Of a DNA stretch of 64,000 bases, positions 54,396 to 64,000 are shown one piece after another; the first letter of the stretch is position 1, and each line of letters opens with the position of its first letter. The notes under the pieces are model-generated. The model saw only the letters and a program-made list of their open reading frames with translations, made no database searches and was not told the DNA's origin. The position numbers and the translations under genes were made by a program. The DNA is from Azomonas agilis (lineage in GTDB: Bacteria > Pseudomonadota > Gammaproteobacteria > Pseudomonadales > Pseudomonadaceae): the NCBI RefSeq assembly GCF_007830255.1, contig NZ_VLKG01000002.1, forward strand, positions 372,001-436,000, in the 5' to 3' direction.

Positions 54396-55007
54396 TCAAC
54401 GCTTGGTGGTAATAGCAGTGCCCAATACCTGTAGATAGGCAATCAGTGCATCCATTTCAGTCTTGCCTTTGACGGCAGAGCGAGCGGCTGCAATGTCCTC
54501 ATCGGTATAGGGAACGCCTAAAAACCGCAGGGCCGTCATTTTGCGTGCGGTGTCTTTGCCATCTAAGGTGTGTTCTACCAGCCAAGGATAAGCAGGCATT
54601 TTAGATTCAGGTACCACATTACGCGGGTTGTACAGGTGAGCACGGTGCCAATCGTCAGAGTAGCGTCCACCTACGCGGGCTAAGTCTGGGCCGGTGCGTT
54701 TGGAACCCCAGAGGAAGGGATGATCCCAAACGCTTTCTCCCGCCACTGAGTAATGGCCGTAGCGCTCCGTTTCAGCACGGAAGGGGCGAATCATCTGGGA
54801 GTGACAGCCGACGCAACCTTCACGGATGTAAATATCACGGCCTTCCAGTTGTAGGGCCGTGTAGGGTTTCATCCCCGATACGGGTTCATTGACCACATCT
54901 TGGAAGAACAAGGGGACTATTTGCGTCAAACCACCCACGCTGATCGCCAGCACCATAAAGAGCGCTAACAGACCGACGTTTTTCTCAAGTTTTTCATGCT
55001 GCTTCAT
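54396..55007 (-). CDS. ccoO: cbb3 oxidase monoheme cytochrome c subunit CcoO
   Basis: CcoO is the monoheme c-type subunit. The 203-residue protein has an N-terminal helix (about 12-33), the heme motif CVGCH at 65-69 within [15 protein letters not shown], and the methionine ligand region [13 protein letters not shown]. It is 12 bases downstream of ccoN. Confidence 0.97.
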   Translation of the reverse strand: MKQHEKLEKNVGLLALFMVLAISVGGLTQIVPLFFQDVVNEPVSGMKPYTALQLEGRDIYIREGCVGCHSQMIRPFRAETERYGHYSVAGESVWDHPFLWGSKRTGPDLARVGGRYSDDWHRAHLYNPRNVVPESKMPAYPWLVEHTLDGKDTARKMTALRFLGVPYTDEDIAAARSAVKGKTEMDALIAYLQVLGTAITTKR

Positions 55008-55018
55008 TGTTATTATCC

Positions 55019-56446
55019 TCAGGCTATCTGCGTGGCTGCATCGTACTGAGCGGGTTTAGAAGCCATGACCGTGCGAGCGGTGTTATAGGCCATCAGCAAC
55101 ATGCCCAACAGGTAGATGATTCCCCCAAGCAGGCGTACTACAAAACCGGGATGACTGGCTTCTAGGGCCTCGACAAAGGAATAGGTCAGGGTGCCGTCAT
55201 CATTGACTGCGCGCCACATCAGCCCTTGCATAATGCCGTTGACCCACATAGAGGTGATGTAAAGCACGATACCAATGGTGGCCAGCCAAAAGTGGGCGCT
55301 AATTAGGGAGACGCTGTACATCTGCTCACGGCCAAATACCCGTGGAATCAGATGGTATAACGAGCCAATGGAAATCATGGCCACCCAGCCGAGTGCTCCG
55401 GCGTGTACGTGCCCAATTGTCCAGTCGGTGTAGTGGGATAGGGCATTGACGCTCTTAATCGCCATCATCGGCCCTTCAAAGGTGGACATGCCGTAAAAGG
55501 CTAAGGACACCACTAAAAAGCGCAAAATGGGGTCGCTGCGCAGCTTATGCCAAGCACCGGACAGGGTCATCATGCCGTTGATCATGCCGCCCCAACTGGG
55601 AGCCAGCAGAATTAAGGACATCACCATGCCTAATGACTGAGCCCAATCAGGGAGTGCAGTGTAGTGCAGATGGTGCGGGCCCGCCCAAATGTACACGCAG
55701 ATCAACGCCCAGAAGTGCACGATGGAGAGGCGATAGGAGTACACGGGGCGCTCGGCTTGCTTAGGCACGAAGTAGTACATCATGCCTAGAAAGCCTGTGG
55801 TCAGGAAAAATCCTACCGCGTTATGGCCGTACCACCACTGCACCATGGCATCGGTGGCTCCAGAATATAGGGAATAAGACTTCAGCCAGCCGACGGGAAT
55901 TTCCAAGTTATTGACGACATGCAGCAGCGCCGTCACCAGAATAAAAGCCCCGAAAAACCAGTTACCCACATAAATATGCTTGACCTTGCGCTGCATGATG
56001 GTGCCGAAAAACACAATGGCATAGGAGATCCACACCACAGCGAGCAGAATATCTATGGGCCACTCTAATTCCGCGTACTCTTTGGACGAGGTATAGCCTA
56101 AAGGTAGGGTAATAGCTGCCAGTACAATCACCAGTTGCCAACCCCAAAATGTGAAGGCGGCAAGGCGTGGAGCAAACAAAGTGGTTTGACAGGTGCGCTG
56201 GACGGTGTAGTAGGAAGTGGCAAACAGCGCACAACCTCCAAATGCAAAAATCACCGCATTCGTGTGTAAGGGCCGTAAGCGTCCGAAGCTAGTCCAAGGA
56301 AGATCAAAGTTGAGGGCGGGCCAAACTAATTGCGCAGCGATGAGTACACCAAGCCCCATGCCAATGATTCCCCAAATCACCGTCATCAGGGCGAATTGGC
56401 GAACCACCTTATAGTTATAGGTGGTACTTATTGTTGTAGTGTTCAT
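55019..56446 (-). CDS. ccoN: cbb3 oxidase catalytic subunit CcoN
   Basis: CcoN contains the low-spin heme b and the high-spin heme b3-CuB site that reduces oxygen with high affinity. From ATG 56446 it has 475 residues and about 12 helices. Histidine segments include [23 protein letters not shown] (cross-linked Tyr/His region), WAGPHHLHY and [13 protein letters not shown] longer frame to 56590 exists but has no signal and crosses the putative operator. First gene of ccoNOPQ. Confidence 0.97.
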   Translation of the reverse strand: MNTTTISTTYNYKVVRQFALMTVIWGIIGMGLGVLIAAQLVWPALNFDLPWTSFGRLRPLHTNAVIFAFGGCALFATSYYTVQRTCQTTLFAPRLAAFTFWGWQLVIVLAAITLPLGYTSSKEYAELEWPIDILLAVVWISYAIVFFGTIMQRKVKHIYVGNWFFGAFILVTALLHVVNNLEIPVGWLKSYSLYSGATDAMVQWWYGHNAVGFFLTTGFLGMMYYFVPKQAERPVYSYRLSIVHFWALICVYIWAGPHHLHYTALPDWAQSLGMVMSLILLAPSWGGMINGMMTLSGAWHKLRSDPILRFLVVSLAFYGMSTFEGPMMAIKSVNALSHYTDWTIGHVHAGALGWVAMISIGSLYHLIPRVFGREQMYSVSLISAHFWLATIGIVLYITSMWVNGIMQGLMWRAVNDDGTLTYSFVEALEASHPGFVVRLLGGIIYLLGMLLMAYNTARTVMASKPAQYDAATQIA

Positions 56447-56524
56447 GTACGGGCTTCCATCCACGGTTGTAAGTGCTGTGCCAAGAAAGCGGGCGAAGCA
56501 TGAAGAAAGCCTAGGTTCTTGGCA

Positions 56525-56538
56525 TTGACTGGAGTCAG
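56525..56538. promoter_or_regulatory. Probable ANR/FNR-type site upstream of ccoN
   Basis: TTGAC-TGGA-GTCAG has the FNR half-site geometry, with T-to-C and A-to-G changes symmetric at the inner positions and one outer mismatch. It lies about 80 bases upstream of the ccoN start, where ANR control of cbb3 operons is usual in pseudomonads. The match is imperfect. Confidence 0.5.
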
Positions 56539-56578
56539 TATCAGTAAATTGCCGCAAAATCCAAGTAGAGATCTGATC

Positions 56579-56623
56579 AGCATCGGGCAAAAATTTCTTA
56601 ATTAGGCTGTTTTGCCCGATGCT
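56579..56623. terminator. 14-bp inverted repeat after the cation ATPase gene (possible terminator)
   Basis: AGCATCGGGCAAAA (56579-56592) and TTTTGCCCGATGCT (56610-56623) are perfect inverse copies with a 17-base AT-rich loop. It follows the ATPase stop at 56644 and precedes the cco promoter. The A/T runs are inside, next to the loop, unlike a standard terminator, yet the strong stem probably stops upstream transcription. Confidence 0.6.
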
Positions 56624-56643
56624 TAGGAGAAACGCTGCTTGGA

Positions 56644-59334
56644 TTACACAGACACTTTCCTACGACGTAGCTGCCACTTCTCCAACTCTGAGCCTAGCAA
56701 AGTCAGAGAGCCTGCCAAAATGATTTGTAGCCAAGCCCAACCACTGAGGGCGGTAGATCCAAAAAGCTGTTGGAGCGTGGGGTGGTAGGTGTAAAGCACT
56801 TGTAACAGCGTACAAGCACCCACACAGATCAACACCCAGCGATTGCCTAACAGCCCCTGCCAATTCAGCACACTGGCCACCAGATAGCGACTGCTGAATA
56901 GGTAGAACATTTCGCCCACCACAATCACATTCACCGCCATGGTACGAGCGACTTCTAGGGAAGTGCCTATATGGAGTTCCCACAGGAATAATCCCAAACT
57001 GCCTAGGGTCATCAGTAAAGAAACCATGACCACCCGCCAGATGAAGAATCCGGTCAATATGGGTTCTGAAGGTGGGCGTGGAGGGCGGTGCATAATCCCG
57101 CGCTCAATGGGTTCAGCGGCCAGTGCTAAGGCGAGGGTGCAGGCGGTGACCATGTTGACCCACAGCACCTGTACGGGCGTTAACGGCAAAGCCAGCTCGA
57201 ACAAAATAGCAGCAATCACGATAATGGCTTGGCCGCCGTTGGTAGGCAGGATGAAGAGGATAGATTTTTTCAGATTGTCGTAAATGGCGCGGCCTTCGCG
57301 CACGGCATTGCTGATGGTGCTGAAATTGTCATCCACTAACACTATGTCGGCGGCTTCCTTAGCGGCTTCTGTACCCTTGTGGCCCATGGCAATACCGACA
57401 TCGGCGCGCTTTAATGCAGGCGCATCGTTGACTCCATCGCCGGTCATGGCTACCACTTGATGGCAGGCTTGCATGGCCTCTACAAGGCGCAGCTTATGTT
57501 CTGGGCTGGCCCGCGCAAAGACATCCACCTCCATGACTACTTGGCGCAGTTTGGCATCGTCCATGACCGAAATTTCCGCACCGGTGAGTACGGGTTTACC
57601 CTGACCAATGCCCAGTTGAGCACCAATAGCGCGGGCGGTTTCGGCATGGTCGCCGGTAATCATTTTGACTTGGATGCCGGCAGTGTGGCATTCCTTAACC
57701 GCCTGTATGGCTTCTTCGCGGGGCGGGTCAATGATGCCCACGAGTCCCAATAGGGTGAAATCCCCGGATTCAATGTCAGAGAAAGCTAGACTGTCTTGAT
57801 CTGAGGTCACTGATTTTTCGGCAATCGCCAGTAAACGTAAACCGCGGGCCGCCGTGTCGGTAGCCATACGTCGCCAATAGTCAGGCTCCAGAATTTGCTG
57901 ACCACAGAGGGTGCGTTGATGGCTGCACAGCTCCAAAATCCGTTCTGGCGCGCCTTTGAGGAAGATGCGTCGTACCTGTTTAGTGCCATTTAAGGTGGCC
58001 ATAAAGCGGTGTTCGGATTCAAAGGGAATGGAGTCTAACCGAGGCCATAACTGAGCTTCTGTTTCAGGGCTTAATCCACCTTTGCGCGCTAGAGTGAGGA
58101 GTGCGCCCTCAGTAGGGTCGCCTTCCACACACCATTGCTGGTGCTGCTCAAAGAGTCGTCCATCATTACAGATCAGCGCCGCGCGGCATAAATCAGTCAG
58201 CGGGGGCTGTTGATCGGGAACCACTGTTTGCTGATGGGTTACGAAGTTTCCCATAGGTAAGTAACCAATTCCGGTAACTTCGTAACTGGATTCGGAGACA
58301 ATCACCCGTTGTACCGTCATTTCATTACGGGTCAGGGTTCCGGTTTTATCGGTGCAGATAACCGTAACTGAGCCTAGGGTTTCCACGGCGGGTAAGCGTC
58401 GCACAATGGCGCGCTGTTTGGCCATTTGCTGTACACCCAAGGCCAGCATAATGGTGATGATGGCGGGTAGTCCCTCGGGGATGGCCGAGGCGGTTAGGGC
58501 CACAGACATGATGAACATTTCGGCGGCATCGTTACCACGCCAGAAGGTTCCTAACGCAAAGGTGGCCGCAACCAACAGCAGAATAATGACCGCCAACCAG
58601 CGGCCAAAGCGGTCTATTTGGCGTAATAAGGGGGTGGACAGTACCTGTACATTGGCTAATAGACTGTTGATCTTACCCAGTTCAGTTTGAGAGCCCGTGG
58701 CGACCACCAATCCCCGAGCTTGGCCGTATACCACTAGGGTTCCTGAGTACGCCATGCAATAGCGATCACCCAAGGGCGCTTCATCCGCAACGGGCTCAAT
58801 GGACTTTTCAACCGCAAGGGATTCTCCCGTGAGCGCGGCTTCCTCAATGCGTAGGTTGTGTACTTGGAACAGGCGCAGATCCGCCGGAACCTTATCGCCG
58901 GAGCTGAGTAACACCACATCTCCGGGTACTAGGTGGCGGGCATCAATTTCTTGGCGCTGACCGTCACGCAGCACCGTGGCGTGGCTGGTGAGCATGTTGC
59001 GGATGCTTTCTAAGGCGGCCTCGGCTTTACCCTCTTGAATAAAACCGATGAGGACGTTGACCAGTACCGCGCCCAAAATAACGCCACAGTCCACCCAATG
59101 GCCTAGGAAAGCAGTGACCACCGCCGAGGCCAGCATGATGTAGATGAGGATGTTGTGAAATTGCCGCAAGAGGCGTGTTATCGGCCCTTGTTTCGGGGGC
59201 GTTGGCAGGCAATTGGGGCCTGTTTGTTGCAACCGTTGTTGAGCACTGGGCTGGGACAGTCCATGACGTTGAGTTTCCAGTGTACTGAAGCAATCCTTAT
59301 CGCTTAGGTTATGCCAGAGAGGGGTGTCATTCAT
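56644..59334 (-). CDS. P2-type cation-transporting ATPase (Ca2+-type/PacL-like)
   Basis: The 896-residue pump has the P2-ATPase layout: N-terminal cation-ATPase domain (about 8-70), actuator with [11 protein letters not shown] near 170, [11 protein letters not shown] in helix M4, phosphorylation motif [14 protein letters not shown] from residue 329, [21 protein letters not shown] near 615, and C-terminal helices. PEGLP in M4 is typical of calcium and related pumps rather than sodium/potassium pumps. The exact ion is not decided. It is not part of the cco operon despite the same orientation, given the inverted repeat between them. Confidence 0.92.
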   Translation of the reverse strand: MNDTPLWHNLSDKDCFSTLETQRHGLSQPSAQQRLQQTGPNCLPTPPKQGPITRLLRQFHNILIYIMLASAVVTAFLGHWVDCGVILGAVLVNVLIGFIQEGKAEAALESIRNMLTSHATVLRDGQRQEIDARHLVPGDVVLLSSGDKVPADLRLFQVHNLRIEEAALTGESLAVEKSIEPVADEAPLGDRYCMAYSGTLVVYGQARGLVVATGSQTELGKINSLLANVQVLSTPLLRQIDRFGRWLAVIILLLVAATFALGTFWRGNDAAEMFIMSVALTASAIPEGLPAIITIMLALGVQQMAKQRAIVRRLPAVETLGSVTVICTDKTGTLTRNEMTVQRVIVSESSYEVTGIGYLPMGNFVTHQQTVVPDQQPPLTDLCRAALICNDGRLFEQHQQWCVEGDPTEGALLTLARKGGLSPETEAQLWPRLDSIPFESEHRFMATLNGTKQVRRIFLKGAPERILELCSHQRTLCGQQILEPDYWRRMATDTAARGLRLLAIAEKSVTSDQDSLAFSDIESGDFTLLGLVGIIDPPREEAIQAVKECHTAGIQVKMITGDHAETARAIGAQLGIGQGKPVLTGAEISVMDDAKLRQVVMEVDVFARASPEHKLRLVEAMQACHQVVAMTGDGVNDAPALKRADVGIAMGHKGTEAAKEAADIVLVDDNFSTISNAVREGRAIYDNLKKSILFILPTNGGQAIIVIAAILFELALPLTPVQVLWVNMVTACTLALALAAEPIERGIMHRPPRPPSEPILTGFFIWRVVMVSLLMTLGSLGLFLWELHIGTSLEVARTMAVNVIVVGEMFYLFSSRYLVASVLNWQGLLGNRWVLICVGACTLLQVLYTYHPTLQQLFGSTALSGWAWLQIILAGSLTLLGSELEKWQLRRRKVSV

Positions 59335-59545
59335 GCAGAGGTTCCTAGGGTAGCCGTTTGAGGATAATCCTGTATCGGTCTGAGGCTTGGGTGGTTAAAA
59401 CCCATGAAGGGAACCCTAGACAATCAACACCTTAAAACACAACCCAATCGGTCAAAGGATTGTGTCAATAAAGATTGCTCAGGCTGGCTAAGTAGCAGAG
59501 TCTTTGGCATAAGTGGGGTCACTGTTATTGGGGGAGTTTGTAAGG

Positions 59546-61195
59546 ATGCATGCACAATTGGAGCAGTGCCTTGCGCGCGTGAATCAGGTGATATTGGGAA
59601 AACCTCAGAAGGTACGTTTGGCCCTGACCTGTTTGTTAGCCAGAGGCCATCTGTTGTTGGAGGATGTGCCGGGAATGGGTAAAACAACCCTCAGCCATGC
59701 CTTGGCGCGGGTGTTGGGTTTAACCTTTCAACGCATCCAATTTACGGCGGATTTGCTCCCCGGCGATATTTTGGGCACCTCAGTATTTGATCGGGAGCGC
59801 AGTGGCTTTGTATTCCATCCCGGCCCTATTTTTACCGAGCTGGTGCTGGCAGATGAAATCAACCGAGCTACTCCAAAAACTCAAAGTGCGTTACTAGAAG
59901 CGATGGAGGAAGGCCAAGTCAGCATTGAGGGCACCACCCGCGCACTGCCTGATCCGTTCTTTGTGATTGCTACGCAAAATCCGCTGAGTCAGGGGGGAAC
60001 CTTTGCCTTGCCAGAATCCCAACTCGACCGTTTTTTAATGCGTTTATCCCTAGGCTATCCCAGTACAGAGGCCGAGCGGGCTTTGCTGATGGGGGCATCA
60101 CGACAACAGCGCTTGACGGAGTTACAGCCAGTATTGGATCACTTGGGATTACGGGCGGCCCAAGATGCTGTCGTACAGGTTATTGCCAGTGAAGCTTTGA
60201 TTGATTATGTGCTGCGCTTATTAGCCGCTACCCGAACTCAAGCCGGTTTTAGCGCTGGGCTTTCACCTAGGGCTGGGTTGGCCTTACTGACTAGGGAGCC
60301 TGGAGGGTGGATATCCTTGGGCTGGCGTTCGATTTATGTCTTACCAACCGCCACAGGCCTTGCGTTTGTACTCTCGCTGCTGGTGATGTTGTTGTTGGCG
60401 ATTAATTATCAAAACAGCTTGGCCTATGCGCTGTGCTTTTTGTTGGGCTCGGTATTCATACTCAGCGTGATTCCCGCATGGCGTGCTTTATATCAGCTCA
60501 GGATACGGGCTATGGATAGTCCGGCTGTTTTTGCGGGGCAGCAGGCTCAGTGTCATCTGCGCTTAGAACCCTTTTTTGCTGATGGAGCAGTGCGTTTCGG
60601 GTATTCCATAGCGGCGTTAAAACCTCCAAGCTTTTTGGCAGAGGCCGTGGGTTGTTTTCAGCAGACCCTGCAAACGACTCAACGGGGTTGGTGTTATGGC
60701 GGCGTGATTCGTGTGGAAAGCCGAGTACCCTTTGGTCTATGGGTGGCTTGGAGTTGGGTTGATCCTGAGTGGCGTGTTTTGGTGTATCCCAAACCGATTC
60801 CGGCTCAACTTATAAAAAATCCCACCAGTTCTGATCAAGGAAGTCCGCAAACTCAGTCCGGCATGGGGGATTATAACGGCGTGCGTACTTGGCAACCGGG
60901 TGAATCCATGCGCCGTTTGGATTGGAAAGCCTTCTCACGGGAGAAGGGCTTATTGGTTAAGGACTTTGTGGCTTTATCTTCCACAGACACTGACTTGTTG
61001 GATTTTGATGCTTTCAGCGGGGACACAGAGCAGCGCTTATCTCATTTATGCCATGAGTTGTTACTGCGTGCTCCAACGCTAAAGCCTTTCAGTGTGCATG
61101 TACCGGGTAAACGCCTTGGCCCCGATTGTGGTGCGGCCTATGTGCAGTCTTGTTTGCAAGCGCTGGCTCTGTATGGCGTTAAGGAATCCCCATGA
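59546..61195 (+). CDS. In-frame fusion of MoxR AAA+ ATPase and DUF58 protein
   Basis: Normally two adjacent genes, moxR and a DUF58 gene, occur here before a transglutaminase; this is one 549-residue frame. Residues 1-248 are MoxR: Walker A VPGMGKTT (41-48), LVLADEINRATP (99-110), sensor ATQNPLSQGG, and arginine sensor SPRAGLALL (240-248). The C-terminal lid, expected to run for another 60 or so residues, is missing. From about 257, GWRSIYVLPTATGLAFVL is the start of DUF58, with two helices (about 265-310) and the DYNGVRTWQPGESMRRLDWK motif near 450. ATG 59546 has a GGAG about 10 bases upstream. An internal deletion joining two genes is the simplest explanation. Confidence 0.88.
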   Translation: MHAQLEQCLARVNQVILGKPQKVRLALTCLLARGHLLLEDVPGMGKTTLSHALARVLGLTFQRIQFTADLLPGDILGTSVFDRERSGFVFHPGPIFTELVLADEINRATPKTQSALLEAMEEGQVSIEGTTRALPDPFFVIATQNPLSQGGTFALPESQLDRFLMRLSLGYPSTEAERALLMGASRQQRLTELQPVLDHLGLRAAQDAVVQVIASEALIDYVLRLLAATRTQAGFSAGLSPRAGLALLTREPGGWISLGWRSIYVLPTATGLAFVLSLLVMLLLAINYQNSLAYALCFLLGSVFILSVIPAWRALYQLRIRAMDSPAVFAGQQAQCHLRLEPFFADGAVRFGYSIAALKPPSFLAEAVGCFQQTLQTTQRGWCYGGVIRVESRVPFGLWVAWSWVDPEWRVLVYPKPIPAQLIKNPTSSDQGSPQTQSGMGDYNGVRTWQPGESMRRLDWKAFSREKGLLVKDFVALSSTDTDLLDFDAFSGDTEQRLSHLCHELLLRAPTLKPFSVHVPGKRLGPDCGAAYVQSCLQALALYGVKESP

Positions 61196-63171
61196 GCCGG
61201 ACGGCCACCGATTTAGCCCCAGACCTAGTGTATGGCTTGTTGGTGGCCCAACTGCTGGTGGTACTGCCGCATATGCTGCATCTGCCCCTCTGGATCGTTG
61301 CATTAGAGCTGGGTTGTTGTGGGTGGCAATGGCGGATTGTCCGTCAGCAAGCTGACTACCCTTCAAGCTTATTCAAAGTGCTGCTGGTTCTAAGCTGTGT
61401 GCTAGCCGTCTACCTATCAGGAGGTACCTTGATGGGGTTAGAGGCGGCCACGGCCTTGTTGGTGTCTGCACTGATATTAAAAACTTTGGAAATGCGTTCC
61501 CAACGAGATGCTTTGGTGGTCATCTTTTTGGGGTTTTTTACGCTGGTGACTGGGTATCTGTTTGAGGATGGGCTGCTAGCCGCCCTGTACACTTTATTAC
61601 CTGTAGCCCTGTTGTTGGCTCTGTTAGCGGCGATACAGTCACCTCAAGGGACGAGTATTCGAGCCCATGTAAAACAGTCGGCCCGCGCCTTGGGGCAGGC
61701 CACACCCTTTATGCTGTTGTTATTTATCTTGGTTCCGCGCCTTGAGCCTCTGTGGCATTTACCCGAACCCAGTCAAAAAGGAATTACGGGATTATCGGAT
61801 CGACTCCAGCCTGAGCAAATCACAGAGCTGGCGCAGTTGGCTGAAGTAGCCTTTCGAGTCAATTTTGATCAGGGTACGCCACTGCAAGAGCAGTTGTATT
61901 GGCGGATGATTACCTTTGGCGTGTTTGATGGCCAACAGTGGCTACCCACTTTGGAAGCCCAGCAGGATCAAAGCCCCAACTGGCAAGCCCAAGGCCCTAG
62001 GCTGGACTATCAGATTGTGATGCAGCCTAGTCTACGTCCTTGGGTGCCGGTGTTGGATGTACCAGAGCAGTCCCATTTGGGCGAGGCCCGTATCCAAGGG
62101 GATTTCCACTTTGAGCAAAATCGGCCAATCAGTCGCCCTATTTTGTATCGAGTACAGTCTCGGCCACAGGTTTTACTAGAGCCTAAATTCTTATCTCCAG
62201 AGGTACAGCAGCGCGCCCTGCAATTACCGGTTCAGGGTAACCCCTTAGCCCGTAGTTGGGGTGAGGCTTTACACGGGGAATTTACTGACCCAACACAACG
62301 CGCCCAAGCGATTTTGCAGCGTTTTCATACCGATCCTTTCCATTACAGCCTAAAAACGCCTGCTATGGGAGCTGATCCCATTGATGCTTTTTTATTTGAG
62401 CACCGTATTGGATTTTGTGCCCATTACGCCCAAGCGATGACCTTTGTGCTGCGCGCTGCGGGTGTTCCTGCGCGTATCGTTGCCGGTTATCAAGGTGGCC
62501 GCTTTAATGCTGAGGGCCAGTATTGGCTGGTGCGCCAGTTTGATGCCCACGCTTGGGTGGAGTATTGGATCGAAGGCTTGGGATGGGTACGCGCTGATCC
62601 GACCTTTGAGGTAGCCCCTGAGCGCATTCAGTGGGGCTTTGAGCAAGCGTTAACTCAGGTGCAGAGGTTTTTGCCGGATGCCCCTGAGCATATGCGAGCT
62701 TTGGGGCGATCCAACTGGGCCAACCAACTGGGATTGGTTTGGGATGATGTCAATCACGCTTGGCAACGTTGGGTGCTCAATTACCAAACAGAACAACAGC
62801 AGCGTTTTTTGAGTGCAAGTTGGCAATGGCTGGTGCGGCATATAGAGGCGCTACTGGGCGTTATGGCCCTATTCCTAGTGTTAGCAGGAGCCGCTTGGTG
62901 CTATCAGCAACGCAGACGGCGCATGTTGCATCCTCTGCAATCGGTGTGGCGTGATTACGAGCGTCAATTGATCGCTTACGGAATAACCCGTAAGCCCGCC
63001 GAGGGGGTACGCCATTTTGCTCAGCGGGCCGCTCAAGAGCTTCCAGCACAAGCCAAAGCCATTTTTGAGTTTTCAAACTTGTATGAGTTGTTATGTTACG
63101 GCGGGGTATCGGTTAATCCTGAGCACATTAAGCGATTACGCCAATGGATTCGGCAGCTAAAACCTACTTGA
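61192..63171 (+). CDS. tgpA: TgpA-type transmembrane transglutaminase
   Basis: The 659-residue protein has an N-terminal DUF3488 region with about six helices (residues 12-180), a periplasmic transglutaminase-like domain (about 330-480), one helix near 552-573 and a cytoplasmic DUF4129 tail. The catalytic triad is visible: Cys409 in GFCAHYA, His453 in DAHAWVEYW and Asp469 in ADPTFEV. TgpA of P. aeruginosa is essential and expected to act on periplasmic or cell-wall proteins. The ATG overlaps the MoxR-DUF58 stop by 4 bases, implying one operon. Confidence 0.93.
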   Translation: MSRTATDLAPDLVYGLLVAQLLVVLPHMLHLPLWIVALELGCCGWQWRIVRQQADYPSSLFKVLLVLSCVLAVYLSGGTLMGLEAATALLVSALILKTLEMRSQRDALVVIFLGFFTLVTGYLFEDGLLAALYTLLPVALLLALLAAIQSPQGTSIRAHVKQSARALGQATPFMLLLFILVPRLEPLWHLPEPSQKGITGLSDRLQPEQITELAQLAEVAFRVNFDQGTPLQEQLYWRMITFGVFDGQQWLPTLEAQQDQSPNWQAQGPRLDYQIVMQPSLRPWVPVLDVPEQSHLGEARIQGDFHFEQNRPISRPILYRVQSRPQVLLEPKFLSPEVQQRALQLPVQGNPLARSWGEALHGEFTDPTQRAQAILQRFHTDPFHYSLKTPAMGADPIDAFLFEHRIGFCAHYAQAMTFVLRAAGVPARIVAGYQGGRFNAEGQYWLVRQFDAHAWVEYWIEGLGWVRADPTFEVAPERIQWGFEQALTQVQRFLPDAPEHMRALGRSNWANQLGLVWDDVNHAWQRWVLNYQTEQQQRFLSASWQWLVRHIEALLGVMALFLVLAGAAWCYQQRRRRMLHPLQSVWRDYERQLIAYGITRKPAEGVRHFAQRAAQELPAQAKAIFEFSNLYELLCYGGVSVNPEHIKRLRQWIRQLKPT

Positions 63172-63201
63172 GTTAAAAGCTGCCATTGATCCCTACTGAC
63201 C

Positions 63202-64000
63202 TTAGAGTTTCAGTTGGCCGATGGCCTTGCCTAAACTGCCGGAAAGTGCCGCTAGCTCTGAGCTGGTATGAGCTGAAGTCTGAACTTGGCCTACGGTCTG
63301 CTCACTCACATCTCGAATCCCGCCTACCAAATGGCTCAGATCGGTAGCTGCTTGAGCTTGTTCACGAGCGGCTACAGCGATTTGAGTATTACTTTCGCGA
63401 ATTTGGCTAACAGATTGGGTAATGGCCTCTAAAGCTTGATTAGCCTCATGGGCTTCCTGAGCACAGAGATCAGCACGGGATGAGCTGTCTTGCATAGACT
63501 GAACAGCCTCATGGGTGCGCTCTTGCAGCTCTAACACCATATGCGTGATTTCATCCGTTGAATCCTGAACCCGACGGGCAAGATTGCGCACTTCATCCGC
63601 TACCACCGCAAAACCTCGGCCCATATCACCTGCACGAGCGGCTTCAATCGCCGCATTGAGGGCCAGTAAGTTAGTCTGCTCCGCAATACCATGAATCACA
63701 TTAACGACCGTATTGATTTTTTGGCTGTCCTCAGCCAGCTTCTGAATAGTCGCTGCTGTACTTTGAACGCCGGTAGAAAGCGTACCAATGGATTTTTCAA
63801 CCCGAGAAACCACCCGTTGTCCTTCATGGCTGAGGTGATCTGCTGTTTGCGATTGAGCACGAGTATCGTCAGCATGCTGAGCGATTTGCTGTACGGTAGA
63901 ACTCATTTGCTGAATGGCCACTACCGCCTGATCCGTTTGCTGTTGTTGGCTATGCATTCCTTGATGCACTTTGCGCATATTTTGGGTGAATTGCTGGGTA
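63202..64000 (-). CDS. Methyl-accepting chemotaxis protein, C-terminal part
   Basis: The frame is open to the window edge, so only the last 266 or so residues are visible. The signalling hairpin tip reads [37 protein letters not shown], in pieces: [14 protein letters not shown] and [13 protein letters not shown]. Flanking heptad repeats form the coiled coil that contacts CheA and CheW. The sensor domain and membrane helices lie outside. It converges with tgpA with about 30 bases between. Confidence 0.95.
   Translation of the reverse strand, partial: TQQFTQNMRKVHQGMHSQQQQTDQAVVAIQQMSSTVQQIAQHADDTRAQSQTADHLSHEGQRVVSRVEKSIGTLSTGVQSTAATIQKLAEDSQKINTVVNVIHGIAEQTNLLALNAAIEAARAGDMGRGFAVVADEVRNLARRVQDSTDEITHMVLELQERTHEAVQSMQDSSSRADLCAQEAHEANQALEAITQSVSQIRESNTQIAVAAREQAQAATDLSHLVGGIRDVSEQTVGQVQTSAHTSSELAALSGSLGKAIGQLKL

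Noticed and set aside
59404-59682. 92-codon plus-strand frame overlapping the start of MoxR
   Set aside because: Overlaps the conserved MoxR N-terminus in another frame and lacks family features.

Overview
This window looks like chromosome from an aerobic gammaproteobacterium of the Pseudomonadales/Oceanospirillales type. The order aceA - NolW-like protein - GNAT - roxA - purB - hflD - mnmA - nudix - idh - cspD - clpS - clpA - infA - bpt - aat - trxB - ftsK - lolA - rarA resembles, from memory, the corresponding stretch of Pseudomonas chromosomes. NuoC and NuoD are fused, isocitrate dehydrogenase is the large monomeric type, and there are an OprD-family porin, a Cti cis/trans fatty-acid isomerase and a cbb3 oxidase. 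No rRNA, tRNA, CRISPR array or intact insertion sequence was seen.

Layout. 1-4659: start of the complex I operon, nuoABCDEF, on the minus strand, with nuoF cut by the window edge. 4660-5076: AT-rich control region with a perfect FNR/ANR-type site, a perfect 7-1-7 Fur-type palindrome, a third perfect inverted repeat and a possible 35-residue ORF. 5077-8872: PhoX-like Tat protein and isocitrate lyase. 9306-17860: minus-strand housekeeping block (GNAT, L16 hydroxylase, purB, hflD, mnmA, nudix, idh). 18199-24115: cspD and the N-degron pathway genes clpS, clpA, bpt and aat, with infA and trxB. 24253-30006: ftsK, lolA, rarA, crcB on the plus strand. 30009-34444: an AT-richer accessory stretch with small enzymes, a dual-receiver diguanylate cyclase, a decayed YefM-YoeB toxin-antitoxin pair, an LprI-like protein, an RDD protein and a lipoprotein. 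34629-46625: metH, an OprD porin, a 1246-residue calcium-binding repeat protein with an orphan copy of its own C-terminus, and cti. 46706-47887: an orphan phage-structural-like protein. 47898-56446: cbb3 oxidase genes ccoNOPQ with assembly genes ccoGHIS and a UreH/SafE-type membrane protein. 56644-59334: a P2-type cation ATPase. 59546-63171: a single-frame MoxR-DUF58 fusion and a TgpA-type transglutaminase. 63202-64000: a truncated chemotaxis receptor.

How the parts work together. Complex I feeds the quinone pool and the cbb3 oxidase ends the respiratory chain at low oxygen; FNR/ANR-like sites lie upstream of both. aceA and idh share isocitrate. Bpt and Aat create leucine N-degrons that ClpS delivers to ClpA. 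Membrane stress functions (cti, porin) flank the repeat protein.

The best candidates for something new are the MoxR-DUF58 fusion that lacks most of the MoxR lid, the nuo control region, the repeat protein with its duplicated tail, the ccoN-O-P-Q order, and the orphan phage-like protein. No complete novel multi-gene system was identified with confidence.
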